Made by a program: the position numbers and the translations under genes. Below the pieces are notes generated by a model. The model did not search any database. It was not told the origin of the DNA and saw only the letters and a program-made list of their open reading frames with translations. Shown piece by piece: positions 1 through 14,282 of a DNA stretch of 64,000 nucleotides (position 1 is its first letter; each line of letters starts with the position of its first letter). Source of the DNA: Utricularia gibba (Eukaryota > Streptophyta > Magnoliopsida > Lamiales > Lentibulariaceae); NCBI GenBank assembly GCA_002189035.1, contig CM007989.1, positions 8,165,501-8,229,500 on the forward strand, given 5' to 3'.

Positions 1-273
1 TTTCCTTCACACCAATTTAAAAAATAAAAAATTTATCTTCTAAATTCTATTAAAATTAAGAATATCCACCTGCACCAACCCTAGAGGATTACCCCCCACG
101 CGTAATTAGGCTGTAAATGAGGGGGGGATTAAATCAAATAGACTTCCCTACAATTTAATACCATTTCTTAATACGCACGTGACGCTGTCGTAGGAAGCAT
201 GTGCGGGGCCAGAAATGAAATTATTCGTAACCACAGGGGAGAAAGTATAAATAATTAGTTTAAAATTTACTAC

Positions 274-1247
274 CTATGCGTAGTGGCAGGAGCTGCCCAG
301 AAATTTAACGTGTCGACCGAGTCGGGGATCAACGAAGAACGTGCACGCGACGCGCCGCCTGTGTTTGGCCCTGAGCAAGCTTCCCAATATATTCCCACAT
401 GATTCGATCTCAAGTTGCAGCTCCATCGGAATGCCGCGATTCCGGTCGAGGGGCTCTGTGACTGCCCCGTAGAGCGGGACCCCTTTCCCTACGAAGGTCA
501 CCCACGACCTCCGCTCGCTCTTCCTCGGCTGGTAGTATCTGTGCATCTGCACAGAAAACTGCAATTCGGTGTTGCTGGAATGGGAAAAGGAGAGGAATTC
601 TTCGTTAAACCTGGCCGTTTGCTATGGTGACTTGGGAGAAGAGGAGGTTGGCGTACGGACTGCTCACGTGAATCCCGTAAAACGTCGCCGTATTGGACAC
701 GGTGAGGTTCGCCGAGCAGTTCACCCAAATCAGCCATGTCGGGACTCCCGATCGATCAGACCCCCGCCCCATGTCTATTCTGTTCATCACCAGGCTCTGC
801 GGAAGCGCCAGAGCCACCAACACATTACCCATACATTGCAGAGACAGGATCGATCACCAGATGGAATGCCGAGGATGGTACCTTGAGGGAGACGCGAGGT
901 TTGAAAGGCATAGCGGCGGCCCAGAGGACGACGAAGGCCGCGAGAACAGTGAGGACGAGAGTCAATACAATGTACAGAAACCGGGCCGATCGAATCGAAT
1001 ACGCATCGTCCTGCGCCTCCTCCGCGACGATCTCGCAGTAGTGCTTGTTCCATCGGGCGCGACGGTGGTCGGAGAGGCGGGTGAAGTTGGTGGACGCCGG
1101 CGAACTACGCGGAACCGAAGGAGAGTCGGAAGGACTGCTGCTGCGATCGGAGGAGACCTTGTCGTCGCTCTCGTCCTGGGAGTTTGAGTCGCGCGACGGA
1201 CTCTCCACGTAGTAGTTCTTGGGAGACGAGGAGGCGTCGGATTCCAT
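274..1247 (-). CDS. LEA_2 (NDR1/HIN1-like) membrane protein
   Basis: Three exons: 882..1247, 611..796 and 274..546 (825 nt, 274 residues). The introns of 85 and 64 nt have GT-AG ends and keep frame. The protein starts MESDASSSPKNYYVESPS, a serine-rich cytosolic head typical of one plant LEA_2 subgroup. A single hydrophobic segment follows at about residues 82-104 and then a LEA_2 domain with the family pattern ATFYGIHVSSP and YYQPRKSERR. Members are type II membrane proteins, mostly of unknown biochemical role and often linked to stress or cell-wall contact. The open frame extends five codons upstream to a GTG, but the ATG at 1247 fits the family. The second intron is unusually short and is the weakest part of the model. 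Confidence 0.85.
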
Positions 1248-1885
1248 TACCGGAGTTAACACATATTTACCATGGTGATTAATTGCTAATTAAACCTCCC
1301 TCCATATAACCCTACCTGATCCAAGTATTAAGGCAAGTCGGTTAATTCGGGAGAGACGAGAAAAACTCGTTCCTACCAACTTTTTTAATACATTATATTT
1401 ATGTTCAAAATAATAATAATTTAATTTAGATTTTCTTCAATTGAACATATTTGTCTGAGGTATAATTTTTTAATTAACTTTTTATTTAATATTAGAATGA
1501 ATATTCAAAAAAATGATAATTTTTAATTTATATATATTACAAAAATCAGAATAATATAATTCATTTATAAAATTGACTATTTTTTTCAAGCAATATCTAA
1601 CATATGACCAAATTTCTAACTCATACTAAAAACATTTGTGAAATGTTATAATTCACTTTGAAAATTCAGATATTAAAACGTCAAAATTAGGAAATATTCA
1701 ATTAAAAAAGGACTGTCGAAAAAGCAGCTGCTCATAGAATGGAAGTGAATGGTTCGGAGTTGCCTGCAGAGCGCATGGCATTGCAAAGACGACAGACGAT
1801 ATTCTCAAGTGTTCAATCGCATTCAAATACGCTGCCGACGCTTGAGTTCAGTTTGAACAGCTTATTCAGGGACGGAAATGCCGGC
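1248..1885. other. intergenic, AT-rich
   Basis: This stretch is the 5' flank of the LEA_2 gene and the 3' flank of the aminotransferase gene. It is strongly AT-rich between about 1380 and 1700. I see no gene or structured repeat. Confidence 0.7.
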
Positions 1886-4619
<2,734 letters not shown>

Positions 4620-5150
4620 CACTAAGAATCCTCGAGATCGAGACGTAGAGAAAGGCTGCGGGGTGGAAGGGTCTCCGTCTGCAAAAGATCGACGCCGATC
4701 AGATGAAAATGGTGGGCGCCCCTCTTGGCGGCCCACGGCTTCAGACTTTTTCCGGTTTCGGGTAACTGCACGCGCACCGTCATCGACGTGGCGCGTGGAG
4801 TTCGCTCCACGTTCTTGGCCCCCACACTAAGAGAATAAACAAACTTTATTGCAAAGCAGATACGCTTCATTTCTTTCATTATTATTGGTGGAAATGACGA
4901 CATAATCGAGGAATTATATTAAAAATATATTTATTATTATTAAAAAATGAAATTCAATTTTATTATTTTTTAAATTAATTTACTATAAAAAGGGGGGGGG
5001 GGGAAGGAAATCTAACCTTATCTAGAAAATGACCAAAATATGGTTATTAATTTGCCACGCAGACCCCCCACAATATCTCTTTATTCTTTTTCACTCCCTA
5101 AAAAACCGGTCCTAATTCCCCTTCACTCATTGCTCATCTCGCGACCAGAA
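4620..5150. promoter_or_regulatory. divergent promoter region, aminotransferase / psbX
   Basis: This 531-bp gap separates two divergent start codons. It holds an AT-rich core (4910-4985), a TATA-like element just before a 12-base G run (4992..5003), and the psbX leader. No other gene is visible. Confidence 0.55.
4984..4990 (+). promoter_or_regulatory. TATA box, psbX
   Basis: The sequence tataaaa lies about 165 bp before the psbX ATG and immediately upstream of a G12 run. This is a sequence match and position only; the transcription start is not known. Confidence 0.45.
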
Positions 5151-5519
5151 ATGGCTTCAATCTCAGCGGCAATGGGAACGCCGGTCGCCTCCGCTGCAAC
5201 CAACCGGCTGCCGGCTGTGTCTTCTGACGCATTCTTCAAGCCACTCCCTGTCAGATTGCCCCGACAATTCAGGGCTGCTACCAGCTCAGCCCCCAAGCTC
5301 AGAGTGGATGCGTCTCTGATGAAGAAGGCCGTCTCTGGAGCTGCGGCTGCAGGTGTTGCAGCGTCGATGGTGCTGCCCGAAGCGGCGATGGCGGCGGATG
5401 GGTTGACCCCGTCTCTTAAGAATTTCCTGCTCAGCATTGTGGCTGGAGGAGTCGTACTTGCGGTGATTGGCGGTGCTGTTATTGCGGTGGCGAATTTCGA
5501 TCCGGTTAAGAGGACTTGA
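5151..5519 (+). CDS. psbX: photosystem II reaction centre protein PsbX, nuclear-encoded
   Basis: Single exon of 122 residues, close to known plant PsbX precursors. The start [17 protein letters not shown] begins a serine/alanine-rich chloroplast transit peptide. A second, thylakoid-targeting hydrophobic stretch (about residues 60-80) ends in AAMA, a likely lumen cleavage site. The mature part begins [15 protein letters not shown] and carries one membrane helix ([18 protein letters not shown]). PsbX is a small subunit of photosystem II near cytochrome b559. The frame is open upstream to an ATG at 5040, but the ATG at 5151 gives the normal transit peptide. Confidence 0.93.
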   Translation: MASISAAMGTPVASAATNRLPAVSSDAFFKPLPVRLPRQFRAATSSAPKLRVDASLMKKAVSGAAAAGVAASMVLPEAAMAADGLTPSLKNFLLSIVAGGVVLAVIGGAVIAVANFDPVKRT

Positions 5520-5769
5520 TTGAAAACGGTGGTGGGATCCTCTGTCTCTTTTTACTTTTGTGTATTAACTCACCAATGTACAACATCTTTTGTGTCTCGT
5601 CATTCATATCATCGATCCATCCTTGAGACGAAATCACATTATTTGTATTAGTTTTGAAGAGGAGAATTAGAACAGATGAGGCTTTAACAAACTTTTGTTG
5701 AGACAACTTGGGAAGTTTTATGGTAAATGCAACAAAAATGTAGTGAAGTCGGATCTTGTAAGCCAGGCC

Positions 5770-6174
5770 CTATCCTGGGATGAACTTGGCGGTGTCCTCT
5801 GTGTAGACATGAGCCTCACTATCCAACCTGAACACAGAGATAAAAGGTTGCTTAGGGGATTTTAGGGGACAATGAAAGAACAGGGGATCAGATTCATTTG
5901 ATTGTATGCTCACGGTAGGCGCATCAAATGATCCCATGTTCAAGTAGAGTAGCTCCCCATCGATTCTTTCTTCAATCCTCTTGTCGATTTCTCCGGCATC
6001 TACAATGAGTTTGGAGTCAGAGGGGTGGATACCGGAGAACCAACTCACTGTAAAAGGAAGCTTAAAAGAAGGATGAGAAGATTGCATTTGAGCCACATGA
6101 CTCACAGTCACGCATCCCCACGCATCAGTAAAGGAATGGACAGAGCAGTGCAGGCAACATCTGCAAGTACGCAT
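5770..6174 (-). CDS. unrecognised open frame, possible 3' exon
   Basis: An open frame of about 135 codons ends at a stop at 5770-5772. Its last 90 residues have ordinary globular composition (for example DGELLYLNMGSFDAP and PFISVFRLDSEAHVY). The segment before about residue 30 is Cys-rich and reads like intron or leader. A possible splice acceptor (cttgcag) lies near 6160. Upstream on the same strand, 6175-6480, two other frames also stay open, so an exon chain may exist, but I could not build one. I do not recognise a family. It may be the 3' part of a gene downstream of the NHL-like gene, or chance. Confidence 0.3.
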   Translation of the reverse strand: MRTCRCCLHCSVHSFTDAWGCVTVSHVAQMQSSHPSFKLPFTVSWFSGIHPSDSKLIVDAGEIDKRIEERIDGELLYLNMGSFDAPTVSIQSNESDPLFFHCPLKSPKQPFISVFRLDSEAHVYTEDTAKFIPG

Positions 6175-6746
6175 ACATGATAGCAGATAGCTCCACTCAA
6201 TGCCACCTCTGGAATAAAGATTGGTTCTTTGGTTCGTTCAGGGTGTATTGTGGGGGAAAATCTGATGGTTGGTTCTGGGACATTGCTGGGCCTGATGTGA
6301 GAATTGGGAAACCGACTAAGCAGGGTAAAGCTTCTTTTTTTGTGATATGTTTGTGTTTGTGGCTCTGGATATTCAATAGTCTTTCAGCTTTTAGTTTCTA
6401 TGGAGAAAACAAGTAGTGTGTACCCGCAGATCATCCTGAGCCAAGAGATGATTGCTCAGACTCTGCATTCAAGCGAGTAAACACAGCTGCAATGGCTGCC
6501 TGGTCTTGGAGATAAGGTACAGGTTCGAAGTTTGTTCTTTTATAGATGCGTTTCTGTTTGCTTTTCGAAGGTGCATGGACTAGCAAGAAATGTATGAAAA
6601 TCCATGCGAGCTGACACAAATTAGTAGAGAAAGAATAAGCATAATGCTAAGTGCTCAGAGTTACTGTAATCCCTCTGTGTTCCATCTTCTGCAAGCACTG
6701 CTTGTGTGATCTTCTATTATCCCCTTGCTCTGCATCCTCCTGTTCT

Positions 6747-7234
6747 TCATCTGCTGCATTCTCTTGCAGTGAATCTTTCCAGATGACCCACACTCCGGGC
6801 GCCTGTCTTCCACCGTATGATCCGAAACCGAACACAGCACTCTATTCTAACAATGAAATCATGATCTGAATTGCTCAGGTTCACTACCTTCACTTGAATC
6901 TCCTTCACATCAATGCTCCTGTACCCCTGATGAAACCCCTCACTCTTCCTTCTTCCAACCAGCTTACCTCCCGGAACAACTCCAAACTAATCCCGTCTTC
7001 GTAGTACACATCCATGCGCTTGTTGGGATTAATGATCTGGATTCCGATGCTCAAAGCCATGCTACTGCTTGGCGCGTCCTGACCGGGAAAGCAAAGGTGG
7101 AGAACTGTGAAAACCGGGAACTTTGGCGTGAGGCTGAGCCATGAGAGTGCAGCTGCGGAGCTGAGAACGAGGACCACACCACAGAGCCAGCAGCAGAGAC
7201 CAAGTGCAGGCTGTTCCGTTCGAAGAAGCCTCAT
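6747..7234 (-). CDS. LEA_2 / NDR1-HIN1-like protein, one frame break
   Basis: The ATG at 7234 opens a short cytosolic head and one hydrophobic helix (about residues 12-33), followed by an LEA_2 domain with the hallmark NPNKRMDVYYEDG. After LELF the family continuation (GGKLVGRRK, then GFHQGYRS) is found one base out of register. The break is at 6967..6976, where a C-run reads as GGG on the coding strand. The span is 488 nt, one short of a multiple of three. With one base restored the protein would be 162 residues and end at the stop at 6747-6749. As given, the frame runs on through a different tail. A 41-nt intron would also restore a frame but is shorter than plant introns normally are. I favour a lost base. 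The role is unknown; relatives are membrane-anchored defence or stress proteins. Confidence 0.6.
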
Positions 7235-7783
7235 TTCGTCCCCTGGAAGAAGATGAAGGAAGTTGGAGTGATGGATATAGTAACGTAATCCCGGGGAAGA
7301 AGATCAAAAGCTTTCACAGACGGCGGGGAATTCCATGGGACGTAGGTTTAATGCACAAAATAAATAAATGGGTAAATATATTATTATATTGAATATCTCT
7401 TATTTTTTTTAATATTTAGAATTTTTTAAAACACGGATATAATGTTTAAATTTATAATCATATTTATGTATATATCTAATTATTTCATTTTTTAAAATAC
7501 AATATAAAAATTTTTTTGGATATGTTCTTTTGGTTGAGAACACGCCAAAAATTGCAAACATTGCATCTGTCTTGTGTGTACACGCCAAAAAAGCAGCGCA
7601 TAGCGCAGCTAACAAACATTACATGATGCTGTTGGTTCGTTGTTTGCTTGTAGCCTTCTTCCTGTAAGTGATTCCCGGTTCTCCGGCCCTCCGGAGTTTC
7701 AGGAACTCGCCGTTTGTTTCCTAGATCAACTCAGCTGAAACAAGAAGAAGAAGAAGAAGAAGGCCCAGACTTCGTCGTTCGAT
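7235..7783. other. intergenic, divergent 5' flanks
   Basis: AT-rich DNA (7370-7560) lies between two divergent starts. A GAA trinucleotide run lies at 7741..7762, just before the downstream gene. I see nothing else. Confidence 0.6.
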
Positions 7784-8840
7784 ATGAAGCCATCCATAGC
7801 CATGGAATCCGCCTCCGCTGATTCCCAGGAGTTCTTCGCCGTAAACGTGGAGAGGCTGGAAGAGATGACTCCGGGCTCGAGAATTCCGGTGAGTAGCAGT
7901 TGATGAAAACTGACTATTTTTTATGTTGTGGTCAAGCTCTCCTGAAAACGGTGATGAAAAGGAAAACACGAGATGATTGACTAGTTTTTTGAATTTCATG
8001 AAAGGTGGCGGATGTGAGGTCGCTGCGGAGTCATTCACGGCAGCCAACCAGTGCCACTCTTTCTTCTCCGGCAACACGTAAGCGCTCCAATCCTCCTTCC
8101 TCTCCTTTTTTTTTTTTTAAAAAAATGTCATTAAGCATAATTAATTATTATTCATATTTTCGTTTATCAAATTTATCCGAATACAAAATATTCGGAAATA
8201 CCCAATCTTTGTTGGGTCTGAATCGGGTAGAGATGATAAGATAAGATAAGGACCATGACCCGAAAGCAACCCCAATAAACGATTCAAAAAAAAATAAATA
8301 TGACGTATTATTTTTCTGGCAGTTTTTACCGTTACCAAAAACCCTGTGTGGGCATGGGCATGCAATGCGACAGTTACGTTGCCGGAGTTGAGAGGATTCT
8401 GCTGTCGGCGGTTCGCGGCGGGTCCGAGAAGAATCCTGCTCTTGTCTGCATTGGCGTAAGCCCTCCTCCTCCTCCTTCTTCTTCTTCTTCTTCTTCTTCT
8501 GAACTAAGGCGCGGCTGAGCTGTGGCAGGTCGTGCGTGGGAACCAGTGTGCTGATCTACCTGAGCCTTGCCCACCCCCAAGTTCAACGGGAATCGCCATA
8601 GCCACGGCGGATTCCTGGCTGTTTCTCGCCGGAGATGGAAGAGGGTTGTGTGTAGATGATGATGATGCCCCTTTGGCCTTTTCAAACAGAAGCCCATTTC
8701 ATCACCATCCCAGTTCCTTCAATAGAACTTGTACTCTCATGACATACATATATATGGAATATAGTTTAAATTGCTTAGTTTCAATGTATAGCGAAGTTTT
8801 GCATAATATAAAATTGATTTTAAATGTCTGTTTTAAATAA
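7784..8840 (+). CDS. unrecognised plant gene, Cys-containing, model uncertain
   Basis: Candidate exons are 7784..7888 (MKPSIAMESASADSQEFF...), 8005..8077, 8323..8455 and one from 8529, each with good GT-AG borders. Two frames stay open through exons 2 and 3. The more protein-like one reads CHSFFSGNTFYRYQKPC and then MGMQCDSYVAGVERILLSA. It does not join exon 1 in phase, so one base may be missing near the first donor (7887-7890), as in other genes here. The last exon has no clear end; its open frame stops at 8838-8840. I do not recognise the family. Coding status rests on splice-site quality and composition only. Confidence 0.35.
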
Positions 8841-9279
8841 AAAACTATCAAAATGTCGGATTTAAATAAAAAAAATTTCAAAAAAATGTTTATGGAATGG
8901 TATTTAATAATATAATTAACACGAGATTTAAACTGTTTTTTGTTCAATTTATTGGAATAAATTAAAATGGTTTTTCCGGGTCTCGCTTTTTGTTTTTCTA
9001 TTGTGTATTTGCCACTTCCCTCGGATGGAGCAGTTTTGCTTTTGAAGGGCGACTACTGAATCCATCCGGTGAAGTTGTCGGACGGATCGTTGCGAATCTG
9101 AGTGATTCGTAGTGAGTTCTATTGGAGATTTGGAGCTATTGACTATCAAATAATGGCTTTGAATCGTTTACGATTTTTGGGCGGATGTGAATATATTTTT
9201 TTTTGTTGTCATGGTCGTGTAAGAGCTGTTTGTGTTGATTTGGTGATTGTCGACAGGCTGTTGATCTGGGGTGTACGAA
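8841..9279. other. intergenic and 5' leader
   Basis: AT-rich DNA up to about 8960, then GC-richer DNA that is probably promoter and leader of the phosphoglycerate mutase-like gene. No gene is seen. Confidence 0.6.
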
Positions 9280-10890
9280 ATGGAGATAGCGACTGGGTAC
9301 CAATCTTTTCTGAAGAACAGGTATTGGGTACTGAGACACGGAAAAAGCATCCCGAATGAAAGAGGGATTATTGTTTCGTCTCTGGTTTGTTTTATATACT
9401 GTACCCTCCAGATTTTAGGTATAAGCGCATCGTCTGTGATTAGTTGCTTGCTGCTTCATTCTTTCAGGAGAATGGGGTACTCGATGACTATCAACTGGCA
9501 TGTGATGGAGTTAGGCAGGCTCGTGTGGCTGGGGAATCGTTCCTCGAGGCAATTTGCACTATAAATGATGTTGTTTGCACCACATTGTGGATTGTGTTTG
9601 CCTCAATTTCATGCATTTTCTTGTTAATCGCATGGCCTGTCGGGGCTCTTTATGATGCTAAATGAATATCTCGTAGAAGATGTCGGTGGCATTCTATACG
9701 TAATTTCTATGCTTAATGCTTATGAATATGCTTGCACTGAGAAGATGAAGTCCTCATCTTGCAGGTATTGAAATCAAAGGCAATCGATATTCAGAATGTC
9801 CGGATATGCTATTCACCATTCTCGAGAACTCGTCATACAGCAAATGTTGTTGCTTCTTTTCTAGATATCCCATTTGAAGGATCACAATGCAGGGTAAGTT
9901 TTGTATCCTACTCATTCGTACCGTTAAATCTCAACAGGGGCATTGAGTATTGCCTACGAGTGTGCCGGAATTGAAAATTCGAAACAAAAAGGATGAGCAT
10001 GAGGTGTATATATAGCACACCAAGAACATTGGAAGTCTTTTGGTATGCGAGTGCCTAAAACTAGAACTCTTCCGTGTGTAGGCTCTGGAGCAGATTCGGG
10101 AAAGATATTTTGGTCCATCATTTGAGTTGAAGTCTCACGAGAAGGTAACCTTACTCGATTGCCATTTCTGTTTCAGTATCTTCTTTCCTCTGCCATCCCT
10201 GTAATTTAAGTTTTTCCATTCAAGATATTGCTCACCCTGCAATGCTAATGCCTTCTCCAAGCATTTTAAAGACCTGCCATAGGGTCCATAGCTGCAAACT
10301 TAAGGATTACACAATTTAGCATTAATGTTAGGTCTATTGTGCTTTTAGTAATGAAAGACCATATGTGGTTTTTTTTACTCACTCGCTTTAAACATATCCC
10401 TTGGCAACTCAGTTTTTTCATCGTTGTTTATGTACTGTTAACTCTGAAGTACGCCGAGATCTGGGCTTTAGATGAAAAGGACCCCTTCATGAGGCCTGAA
10501 GGTGGAGAAAGTGTTGCAGATGTCTCCACTAGGCTGGCAACTGCTTTGGAAATAATGGAATCAGAGTTTGAAAGGTAATAAATATTTCTGTTCCCATACA
10601 GAGGAGAGGGATCACATTTTCACTTCACAATATTTCTGCACACAATAAAAAAAACTTGAATAGTTTCTCTGATCCATGCCATCCCCGCTCTTAATCTCTG
10701 TAGGTGCACAGTTTTGGTGGTGAGCCATGGTGATCCTCTGCAGATACTGCAGACAATCTTTAACTCCATGAAAAACGATGGGGATGGAGGTGATTTGAAG
10801 TCTAAAGTAGTGAAAGCCCAGGCACATCCTGTTCTATCGCAGCACAGGAAGTTTGCTCTTGAAACTGGAGAACTTAGACAATTGCTTTAG
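9280..10890 (+). CDS. histidine phosphatase superfamily (phosphoglycerate mutase-like) protein
   Basis: Six exons: 9280..9384, 9468..9548, 9765..9893, 10082..10144, 10450..10574 and 10704..10890 (690 nt, 229 residues). The catalytic RHG motif is in YWVLRHGKSIPNERG (residues 13-27). The second catalytic histidine is in VVSHGDPLQ (near residue 170), and the phosphate-binding arginines are in YSPFSRTRHTA. The plant-conserved block EIWALDEKDPFM and the ending FALETGELR match a group of small plant PGM-like proteins whose substrate is not settled. Exon 2 ends at GAG followed by GC (9549-9550), so intron 2 appears to be GC-AG. Reading on to the next GT would insert residues that the family lacks. 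Confidence 0.9.
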
Positions 10891-11550
10891 CTACGGGTCG
10901 GTTTCAAAACCGAGTCAAAGGAATCCGATTTGAACCCATCAAATTCGGGTTTGACAGGTTAATATATGCATTGATGTTTCATTTTTTTTATTACGATTTG
11001 ATCATGATCATGATTACTTACGGTTTAACGTCGGTTTAATACATCACGAACTAATCATGATTTAATTACGTTTTTTATAAAATATTTAAAAAGTCTTAAT
11101 CGTAATTTTTAAAAAACGTTCAATTCCATCATAATTTTTAAATTTAGAATCTTTTATAATAATGAAAAAGGCAGGAGGAATTGCTGGGTCCTGGGCTGAG
11201 TTTTGAGAAATGGGCTTCCAACGGCGAGGAGAGGAGTTGGGCCAACGGTACAGAAGACGACTCAGTGACTGACGTTTCTTTTTGTTTTTAGGAGAACGGC
11301 TCTTGAAAGAAATTGAAGCGGGAGTCAGAGGAAATCCCTGAAGAACAGGCGATGGAAGAGATAACAAGAATCGCCAAGTCTCCCGATTTGCACGCCACGG
11401 TTGATGGCTTAACGAATTTGCTTCATCAATGGGGGTGCGGCTGCATCTATATAAGGGGCCTTGTTTCGACGAAGATGGCCCTCCAGCTCCCCGAAGCAGC
11501 GCCTGCATTTCGCCTTAAGCGCGGCGAAGTGACGTAATACACTAGCTGCC
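10891..11550. promoter_or_regulatory. GBSS1 upstream region
   Basis: An AT-rich block (10960-11165) is followed by GC-richer promoter and leader. A TATA box lies at 11448, about 100 bp before the start codon. No other gene is seen. Confidence 0.55.
11448..11454 (+). promoter_or_regulatory. TATA box, GBSS1
   Basis: The sequence tatataa with a GC-rich downstream side lies 97 bp before the GBSS1 ATG. This rests on sequence match and position. Confidence 0.6.
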
Positions 11551-14282
11551 ATGGCGGTGACGGTCTCAGCTTCGCATTTTGTGTCTCGTATGAGCGACGG
11601 AGCGGCTTCAGTGGATTCCAGGAGACGCTTCGGTCGCGGGGATCACGTATTGACGACCCATAGTGGATTGAAGTCAGTAAAGAAAGTCGATGAGATCCGA
11701 GGGAAACGCGGTGTTAGATTGATTTCGAGGCAGTGCCATAAAAGTGTTGAAAAATCTAAGAGCTTCGCTCCAGGGAGGATCGTTTGTGGCACAGGGATGA
11801 ATTTGGTTTTTGTTTCGGCTGAGGTAGGCCCTTGGAGCAAAACTGGTGGGCTTGGAGACGTACTTGGGGGGTTGCCTGCGGCTTTGGCAGTAAGCTTATC
11901 TCTTTTCCTTATGATAGTCGTGCATCACGGTGTATTCTAACACCATTTTCTCTACCTGTGCTTGTATTTTCCAGGAAAATGGTCACCGAGTGATGACAGT
12001 TTCTCCGCGTTACGATCAGTACAATGATGCATGGGATACGAGTGTTCTTGTGCAGGTTTTTTATTTTGTTGCCAAAGTTCTACATTGTCTTTCGCAATTC
12101 AGTTTGAGTAATGGTCTGCTTCTGTGACAGGTAAAGGTAGGAGACCATACAGAGATAGTGAGGATTTTCCACTGCTACAAGCGTGGAGTTGATCGTGTTT
12201 TTATTGATCATCCATTGTTTCTGGAGAGGGTTTGGGGGAAAACTAAATCCAAGGTATACGGCCCTAAGGCTGGGGAAGATTATCAGGATAACCAGTTAAG
12301 GTTCAGCATGTTATGCCAGGTAAGATTTGCAATACATAAACCTTTTACCATGTTGTTTTGTGTATTAATATCGAGCTTTTGTGTAGGCTGCATTGGAGGC
12401 TCCTCGTGTTTTGGATCTCAAGTGTAACAGAGACTTTACTGGACCATATGGTTGGTATCTGCGCTGTTTGATTAGGTAGAAGATTTGTATGTGGTTCCGT
12501 GTACATGATGTTTATCTTATTGATCAGGTGAGGATGTCATATTCGTTGCTAATGACTGGCATACTGCTTTGCTTCCTTGCTATGTAAAAACTATGTACCA
12601 GTCACGAGGAATGTACATGAATGCCAAGGTGAGAAAATGATCAAAGCGATGCGGTAGAGGAGAATTTGTTCTGTGGTTCTCATGTTTGGAACTGGATGTT
12701 TTCAGGTGGCTTTTTGCATCCACAATATCTCCTACCAGGGAAGATTCAAGTTTTCTGACTTCTCTCTTCTGAACCTACCGGACAAATACAAGAGTTCTTT
12801 TGACTTCATGGATGGGTATGTATTTCTCTGTGTGAAGGAAGAGATGAGATATCATGACCTGTTTTCATTTATTTTTTTTCGTGCAAGAAGCACACATCTA
12901 CATTTTCTAGGCATTCTTTTGGAAAGAGAGATCTTACTGTTTAAGCTCTAAACAGGAAATCAGAGCCTGTAGTCGGAAGGAAGATCAATTGGATGAAGGC
13001 TGGGATTCTGGAATCGGACAGAGTTGTTACGGTGAGCCCCTTTTATGCAAAGGAACTGGTCTCAGGAGTGGATAAGGGAGTTGAGTTGGATAGCTTCATT
13101 CGGCAATGTGGAATTACGGGCATCGTCAATGGAATGGACACCAAAGAATGGAACCCATCAACTGATAAATATGTCAATCCAAAATATGATGTTACCACGG
13201 TAAACTACTTATTTTCTAGGCCTAGAAGATGGAAGTTGGTTCTCATTTTCCCTGTTCTCTTTCAGGTTACAGAAGCCAAGCCTTTGTTGAAGGAAGCTCT
13301 TCAAGCAGCATCCGGACTGACAGTAGACAGAAGCATTCCTCTGATAGGATTTATAGGCAGGCTCGAGGAACAGAAAGGCTCGGATATACTCGTGGCGGCC
13401 ATCAGCAAGTTCATTGAGATGGATGTTCAGATAATAGTTCTGGTGAGTAGTAGTACCTGCATCAAATTACTGATGTGGATGCGAAAATGTCAGAGGCACA
13501 AGTTGAAATCATACTTTGCTTCTACCAGGGAACTGGGAAGAAGAAATTTGAGCAGCAGATTGAAATGCTTGATATCCTGTATCCTGGTAAAGCCACAGGA
13601 GTGTCCAAGTTCGACGAGGTCTTGGCTCGTTCAATTGTGGCTGGAGCTGATTTCATGCTGATTCCCAGCCGGTTTGAACCATGCGGACTCATCCAACTGC
13701 ATGCCATGCGCTATGGGACAGTAAGAGCACTCACCCCACATTTTCATTAGAAGATGATTACAGCTCAAAACCGTTAAATGTTTCATGCTATCCACAGATT
13801 CCCATCGTGGCTTCCACTGGTGGCCTGGTCGACACCGTGAAAGAAGGGCACACCGGCTTCCACATGGGAGATTTCAATGTTGAGGTTATGCAACAGAGCT
13901 CCCCATATTCATCTCCCCGTTTTCCATTTTTCTAACTGGTGATTGTCTCAATATCAGTGTGCTGCCGTTGATCCCGAGGACGTGACTAAGATCGTGAACA
14001 CAGTCAACAGAGCTCTCAAGGCCTACGGAACTCCAACCATGAAGGAGATGATCACGAACTGCATGTCACTTGATCTCTCCTGGCAGGTAAAGAGCAACCA
14101 AGTACTCTCATCACTCGGGGCATTGGTTTCCCAATCTGCTTGATTCAGACTCCATGTTCTCAACACAACAGGGGCCGGCGAGGAAGTGGGAATCCATGCT
14201 GATGGGGATGTCAGTGGCCGCCGGAGAAGCCGACCAGGAGGAAGCCTCCACAGAGGAGGTGGAAGTAGCCACCACCCCCTAA
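11551..14282 (+). CDS. GBSS1: granule-bound starch synthase I (waxy)
   Basis: Twelve coding exons: 11551..11889, 11975..12055, 12131..12319, 12387..12450, 12528..12628, 12706..12815, 12956..13199, 13266..13442, 13529..13720, 13798..13884, 13958..14086 and 14172..14282. They total 1824 nt and 607 residues with all junctions in phase. Residues 1 to about 80 form a Ser/Arg-rich transit peptide. The GT5 domain begins [20 protein letters not shown] with the ADP-glucose-binding KTGGL motif. The GT1 domain has [22 protein letters not shown] and the second KTGGL-like [10 protein letters not shown]. The enzyme transfers glucose from ADP-glucose to make amylose inside plastid starch granules. The C-terminal tail ([18 protein letters not shown]) is acidic. 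The gene is intact and probably functional. Confidence 0.97.

Noticed and set aside
6177-6416. 79-codon plus-strand frame
   Set aside because: Tryptophan-rich chance frame. The opposite strand reads at least as well, and neither matches a known family.
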